This document shows, piece after piece, positions 14,808 to 18,279 of a stretch of DNA of 18,279 nucleotides. The stretch lies in NCBI GenBank assembly GCA_964568355.1, contig CAZMRK010000617.1, forward strand, positions 1 through 18,279, read 5' to 3'. The notes beneath the pieces are model-generated. The model ran no database searches and had not been told where the DNA came from. It worked only from the letters and a program-made list of their open reading frames with translations. Each line of letters begins with the position of its first letter. Position 1 is the first letter of the stretch. The stretch comes from JAJPJX01 sp964568355 (lineage in GTDB: Bacteria; Acidobacteriota; Terriglobia; Bryobacterales; Bryobacteraceae). Both the position numbers and the translations under genes were made by a program.

Positions 14808-15299
14808 TTACGCTCGGCGCCGGAAGGGCGACGCTGGCGCCAATAGTGCACCAACGCGCCGGTCGCGAAGCCAGAGTCCCGCCCAGAGCAGCGCTGCGAC
14901 ATAGATAGGAAAGAGAACGTGACTGAATAGAGGATTTCCGACGCGTACATGCGTGGCGATAGCGCCGCCCAGATAGCCCGTCCAGAGAATGACGCCGATC
15001 GGAGCAGTTCGGGGAATCAGATAGAGGACCAGGCACACGATTTCCACCATGCCGATGCCGGAAAGGGCATTTACCGGATAACCGAGCTGGCTCGTTGCTT
15101 CGATGGCCGCCGGAAATGCGAACAACTTCATCGCCGCGTCGAACGTGAGAAACAGTACGGCGGCGCCGCTCAGAAAGCGCCCTGTCCAAATCGCCTTGGG
15201 GGAACGTGTGGTAAGGCCGGCAGAGAGGTCGGATTGCCGGCCGGATTCCACGTTTCCGGACTGGCTGAAAAATGTCGTTCCGGTGATCGCTGCGTTCAT
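14808..15299 (-). CDS. DoxX-like small membrane protein
   Basis: This 163-residue protein has a polar N-terminal tail of about 35 residues and then four hydrophobic segments at about 42-60, 75-95, 99-120 and 126-145. Features typical of the DoxX/DoxX-like family include LTFDAAMKLFAFPAAIEATSQLGYP in the first part and GYLGGAIATHVRVGNPLFSHVLFP in the later part. Family members are linked to quinone-dependent or oxidative-stress functions, but many are uncharacterised. AAAGGA about 10 bases before the ATG sits within a small palindrome (AGGAT-CGA-ATCCT, 15301-15313). The gene follows the sigma-factor gene by 78 bases on the same strand. Confidence 0.85.
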   Translation of the reverse strand: MNAAITGTTFFSQSGNVESGRQSDLSAGLTTRSPKAIWTGRFLSGAAVLFLTFDAAMKLFAFPAAIEATSQLGYPVNALSGIGMVEIVCLVLYLIPRTAPIGVILWTGYLGGAIATHVRVGNPLFSHVLFPIYVAALLWAGLWLRDRRVGALLAPASPFRRRA

Positions 15300-15377
15300 G
15301 AGGATCGAATCCTTTCAGAAGTACAGACTGGTGTACGCAGGCAAAATCATCGGTGCTGACGCAAATTTCGCGAGGAA

Positions 15378-16325
15378 CTATTGCGAGAGCTGCAGGGGCA
15401 AGCCGAACCTGGGGAAAAGTGATCCAGGATCCAGAAACGACGTCCAACTGGCAATGCGTTCCCCGTCAGGTTCCAGCACAATGATCGCCCAAGGTTCGTA
15501 CTCGCCGTCCGGACCCAGGTGATAGTGGCCGAACGCCGGCGATCCGCATGCTGCCACCGGTACCAGGCGGGAATTCCGGCACACGGAACCACGGCCGTGC
15601 AGCCATCCTCGAACAGCCTCGGGACCGCGAAGCCAAAGCGTGTACGGCGGCATCGAGAACACCGCGTCCTCGTGAAGCAGCGACGTCAGGGCCTCTACAT
15701 CATACCGGTGAAACGCATCGACATAACGGTCAACCAGTTGCGCCTGCGGCTCTGACATCGGCGCAGGCTCGGTGACGTTGCGCCTGGCCAGAGTGGCGCG
15801 CGCTCTCTGTAGGGCGCTGTTCGCAGATGCGACGGAGATTCCCAGGCTCTCGGCCACCTCTGCCGCCGACCAGCCGAGAAGTTCCACCAGCAGAAGCACG
15901 GCACGCTGCCTCGGCGGAAGATGCTGCAGCGCCGCTACAAATGCAAGACGAATGCTCTGCTTCAGGATGGCCAACTGCGAAGGATCTGTGTCGTCCGGCA
16001 ACGCCTGGGCATCCGGAATTGGTTCGAGCCAGTGCGTACGCGGCTTCTGCACCAGGGCATCATCCACGGTGCCCGCCGGCCCCTCTTCGATCGGCCGGAA
16101 GCGCCGCGACCGATTAGCCAGTTCATCGAGGCACACGTTGGTGGCGATGCGATACAGCCAGGTACGTATGGACGCTCGGCCGTCGAACCGGTCGAGACTG
16201 CGCCACGCGCGAATCATCGTTTCCTGAACGGCATCATCGGCATCCACTGCGGAGCCGAGCATACGATAGCAGTGGCCCGTCAACGCCCGGCGGTGCACTT
16301 CAAGCTGCTCGACACTATCCACCAT
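15378..16325 (-). CDS. ECF-type sigma factor with C-terminal SnoaL-like domain (SigG/TIGR02960-like)
   Basis: This 315-residue protein has region 2 at about 8-75 with the acidic polymerase-contact motif DADDAVQETMIRAW (28-41) and RTWLYRIATNVCLDEL. Region 4 (about 122-182) has LPPRQRAVLLLVELLGWSAAEVAESLGIS. A NTF2/SnoaL-like domain (about 195-313) ends with the typical FLDPGSLFPRFGLP. In such ECF groups the C-terminal domain replaces or supplements an anti-sigma factor and may sense a small molecule. AGGAGGGG before ATG 16325 is a strong ribosome site. It heads the operon with the DoxX-like, SRPBCC and VOC genes and probably controls it. It differs from the other sigma factor in the window, which lacks the acidic motif. 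Confidence 0.92.
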   Translation of the reverse strand: MVDSVEQLEVHRRALTGHCYRMLGSAVDADDAVQETMIRAWRSLDRFDGRASIRTWLYRIATNVCLDELANRSRRFRPIEEGPAGTVDDALVQKPRTHWLEPIPDAQALPDDTDPSQLAILKQSIRLAFVAALQHLPPRQRAVLLLVELLGWSAAEVAESLGISVASANSALQRARATLARRNVTEPAPMSEPQAQLVDRYVDAFHRYDVEALTSLLHEDAVFSMPPYTLWLRGPEAVRGWLHGRGSVCRNSRLVPVAACGSPAFGHYHLGPDGEYEPWAIIVLEPDGERIASWTSFLDPGSLFPRFGLPLQLSQ

Positions 16326-16654
16326 TCACCCCTCCTCCTGGCTTTCGTCACCTTATACGATTTGTACCGCAGATCCGAGGCCTCGCAGGTGCTGCCGCCA
16401 GAAGCCGCGGTTCACCACGGCGAACCGTGCAAGCGGGTCCGCTGTTCCGCGCATTACGATACAATCATTCCCGGGCAGAACCGCTTCCGTTGCGGGCGTC
16501 TGCACCAACATCGAACCATCTCCGGCCGGCCCGGCGCCGCTGTCCGGAAGCCCCGAGTTCACGTGTCCTCGGTTTTCCCTGGCTGGATCTCGAACAGTCC
16601 AGTCCGGCACGAAGCCATCGCTTTCGGTGATTCGGAAAACAGGAAGGATCCTTT
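16326..16654. other. Divergent intergenic region between the sigma operon and the second enolase gene
   Basis: It must hold the promoters of both flanking units. A TATAAG-like hexamer on the minus strand near 16353-16358 is a possible -10 for the sigma operon, but I see no -35 at the right distance. A 52-codon minus-strand frame is listed separately with low confidence. AAGGATCCTT (16644-16653), a perfect palindrome, holds the ribosome site of the downstream gene. Confidence 0.5.
16353..16511 (-). CDS. Possible small protein upstream of the sigma gene
   Basis: ATG 16511 is preceded by GGAGA with a 7-base gap, and the 52-residue product has a balanced composition (for example GNDCIVMRGTADPLARF). 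It would lie 27 bases ahead of the sigma factor on the same strand and could be the first gene of that operon. No family is recognised and it has no membrane segment. The frame continues upstream to a GTG at 16610 without a ribosome site. It may be a chance frame or a gene remnant. Confidence 0.25.
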   Translation of the reverse strand: MLVQTPATEAVLPGNDCIVMRGTADPLARFAVVNRGFWRQHLRGLGSAVQIV

Positions 16655-18004
16655 ATGACGAGACGAAAGTTGTTCATGCGCACCATGGGGGCCGCCGCCG
16701 CAGCCGGCCCGCTGTTCCAGGTGACCGCCGGACAGGCGAATACCCAGGGGCCCATTAACAAAAATTCCCCGCCCAGCAATCTGAAGATCACGGATATGCG
16801 GGCGTGTCGCGTGGCTGCAAATTACGACTATCCCATCATCCGCGTCGACACCAATCAGGGAGTCTACGGTCTGGGCGAGGTCCGCGACGCGGGTGTCGAG
16901 GGCATCGCCCTGATTCTTAAGGCGCACATCGTAGGCAAGAACCCGCTGGACGTTCGCCGCATTCTCCGCAGTGTCCGCCAATTCTCCGGGCAGGGTCGCA
17001 TGGGAGGAGGATACAGCGCGCTGGATATGGCGTTGCACGATATTGCCGGCAAGGTCTATGGCGTTCCCGCCTATCGTCTCATTGGGACGAAAGTCAGGGA
17101 CCGCGTGCGCATCTACGCCGACACGACCGATCATCCCGACCCCAAGATCTACGCCAAGCGCATGGCCGGCCGCAAAGCCATGGGCATCACGTTCTTCAAA
17201 ATGGATCTGCACAGCAATCTCGTGAAAAGCCGTCCCGGCGCCTTGAACGAGCGCGGCGTTTGCACCCCCAAGGGCCTGCAATATCTCTGCGAATACATTC
17301 AAGCCATCCGCGATGTCATCGGCTGGCAGGCGCCGCTCGCCGCGGATCATTTTGGACCCCTTACCGTCAAAGATGCGATCGTCTACGGGCGTGCCTTCGA
17401 GCCGTATCAATTGGCCTGGGCGGAAGACTTCATCCGGTGGACGGACTGGAAAGGCTACAAAACGATCACCGAAGCCACCACCACTCCTACGTTGACCGGT
17501 GAAGATTGTTTTGGTCTGGAAGAAAGCGGCTTTCAGTTGCTCATCGACAATGCCGCCGTCAATGCCATCCACCCCGACCCGGAGACCTCCGGCGGACTGG
17601 CTGAGACCAAACGCATCGCCGACTATGCTGCGGTCCACGGCATCCAGGTGGCTCTGCATCATGCCGGCTCGCCGATTGGCGCCATGTGCGGTGTTCACAT
17701 CGCCGCCACCATCGAGAATTTCCTGGCTATGGAGAACCATGCGCTCGATATGCCCTGGTGGCAGGACCTGGTGGCCGGCATCCAGAAGCCGCTTATCAAG
17801 GACGGTTACTATACCGTGCCCGAAACGCCGGGGCTGGGCCTGGAACTGAACGATGCTGTGGTTAAGGAGCACCTGCGCCGCCCTGGATACTTCGAGCCGA
17901 CGCCGGTGTTCGACGACAAAATTGTGGCCGGCTTCACCCTCGGCGGTCCGTGGCCGCACTATGACGAAGAAGGGAAATGGTGTAACTGCGTCACCTATGA
18001 GTGA
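16655..18004 (+). CDS. Exported mandelate racemase/muconate lactonizing enzyme-type enolase-superfamily protein
   Basis: This 449-residue protein has a Tat-type signal (TRRKLFMRTMGAAAAAGPLF, 2-21, cleavage near GQA-N). The enolase-superfamily N-terminal cap covers about 43-140. The barrel has Lys182 in a K-x-D motif (FFKMDLH), candidate metal ligands Asp231 (LAADHFGPL), Glu257 (WAEDF) and Glu283 (TGEDCF), and His335/His336 (ALHHAGSPIG). The arrangement suggests an acid-sugar dehydratase, racemase or cycloisomerase of the MR subgroup. The substrate cannot be assigned. It belongs to a different subgroup from the exported enzyme at 735-2102. AGGAAGGA before ATG 16655 is a good ribosome site. The C-terminus has a short Cys-containing tail (WCNCVTYE). 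Confidence 0.87.
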   Translation: MTRRKLFMRTMGAAAAAGPLFQVTAGQANTQGPINKNSPPSNLKITDMRACRVAANYDYPIIRVDTNQGVYGLGEVRDAGVEGIALILKAHIVGKNPLDVRRILRSVRQFSGQGRMGGGYSALDMALHDIAGKVYGVPAYRLIGTKVRDRVRIYADTTDHPDPKIYAKRMAGRKAMGITFFKMDLHSNLVKSRPGALNERGVCTPKGLQYLCEYIQAIRDVIGWQAPLAADHFGPLTVKDAIVYGRAFEPYQLAWAEDFIRWTDWKGYKTITEATTTPTLTGEDCFGLEESGFQLLIDNAAVNAIHPDPETSGGLAETKRIADYAAVHGIQVALHHAGSPIGAMCGVHIAATIENFLAMENHALDMPWWQDLVAGIQKPLIKDGYYTVPETPGLGLELNDAVVKEHLRRPGYFEPTPVFDDKIVAGFTLGGPWPHYDEEGKWCNCVTYE

Positions 18005-18062
18005 GCCGGAACGGCATTCTGGACGGGGTGAACGGCCCATTACTTTTAAATCGGGGACCGCC

Positions 18063-18091
18063 TTGACTTAGGTAAGAATTTCGCCTATTTC
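18063..18091 (+). promoter_or_regulatory. Candidate sigma-70 promoter for the terminal small gene
   Basis: TTGACT (18063-18068) and TATTTC (18086-18091) are separated by 17 bases. The -35 matches consensus at 5 of 6 positions; the -10 is weaker. It lies 21 bases before a start codon with a strong ribosome site. Confidence 0.45.
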
Positions 18092-18112
18092 TGATTACAA
18101 GGAGGAGGGCCC

Positions 18113-18279
18113 ATGTCTGGTATTTCTCCCCTCACTATCTGTCTGATTCTTTGGGCAGTCGTCACCGGAGTTTTTACACTTCTGGTGATCTATCGATCCC
18201 TGATTTCAATGAAGGAAGATGACCAGCTCTTCCTGACCAACACCGACTCCCATTTAGAAGAGGAACAACGCGAAGTATT
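18113..18279 (+). CDS. Small single-span membrane protein, 3'-truncated by the window edge
   Basis: An open frame starts at ATG 18113 behind GGAGGAGG (18101-18108) and runs off the window after 55 codons. It encodes a hydrophobic helix at about residues 6-27 (PLTICLILWAVVTGVFTLLVIY) and then an acidic, Glu-rich cytoplasmic-looking stretch (MKEDDQLF, EEEQREV). The strong ribosome site and the promoter just upstream support a real gene. No family name can be given. The acidic juxtamembrane tail is common in small regulatory or scaffold membrane proteins, but that is only an analogy. Confidence 0.75.
   Translation, partial: MSGISPLTICLILWAVVTGVFTLLVIYRSLISMKEDDQLFLTNTDSHLEEEQREV

Noticed and set aside
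16559..18040. 493-residue minus-strand frame opposite the second enolase-superfamily gene
   Set aside because: This long antisense frame arises from codon bias. It has no start signal and no recognisable fold, while the plus strand has a complete family match.
1..18279. CRISPR arrays, insertion sequences, rRNA and riboswitches
   Set aside because: No regularly spaced repeats, transposase motifs, rRNA-like stretches or recognisable riboswitch cores were seen on either strand.

Overview
The window reads like the chromosome of an Acidobacteriota member, most likely of the Solibacter/Bryobacter type. This is an inference from gene content, not a database result. The evidence is high GC, two enolase-superfamily enzymes with twin-arginine export signals, a TIGR02999-type ECF sigma factor overlapping a membrane Ser/Thr kinase gene, a PEP-CTERM surface protein, and many strong GGAGG-type ribosome sites.

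Left part (1-3375). The window opens inside a cytochrome c maturation locus (the end of ccmC and a small ccmD-like gene). An exported mannonate-dehydratase/RspA-like enolase-superfamily gene and tRNA-Ser(GGA) follow. Directly behind the tRNA sits a PIN-toxin/ribbon-helix-helix-antitoxin pair on the minus strand. A degenerate copy of the tRNA 3' end lies about 1 kb further on, so the toxin-antitoxin pair looks like a small island inserted at the tRNA. A perfect inverted repeat overlaps the antitoxin start codon.

Middle part (3376-8825). On the minus strand are an ECF sigma factor, an overlapping Ser/Thr kinase with a C-terminal extracytoplasmic region, and a BNR/Asp-box repeat protein. The sigma factor has a Pro-Thr-Ala-Leu motif where ordinary ECF factors have an acidic patch. 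This suggests activation by phosphorylation from the neighbouring kinase. A PEP-CTERM protein gene diverges from the sigma gene. A 579-base stretch with only a possible Cys-rich mini-gene follows.

Right-centre (8826-13881). Five plus-strand genes are packed with stop/start overlaps: a PHP-domain phosphoesterase, a GT4 glycosyltransferase, a small membrane protein, a second GT4 glycosyltransferase and a putatively Tat-exported protein of unknown function. I read this as an uncharacterised operon for a glycoconjugate (glycolipid or surface glycan). It is the best candidate in the window for an undescribed system.

Right part (13878-18279). A minus-strand operon encodes a SigG/TIGR02960-like sigma factor with a SnoaL-like C-terminal domain, a DoxX-like membrane protein, an SRPBCC/AHSA1 protein and a VOC-family protein. 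It looks like a stress or detoxification regulon. A second exported enolase-superfamily enzyme reads away from it. The window ends inside a small membrane-anchored protein preceded by a good candidate promoter and ribosome site.
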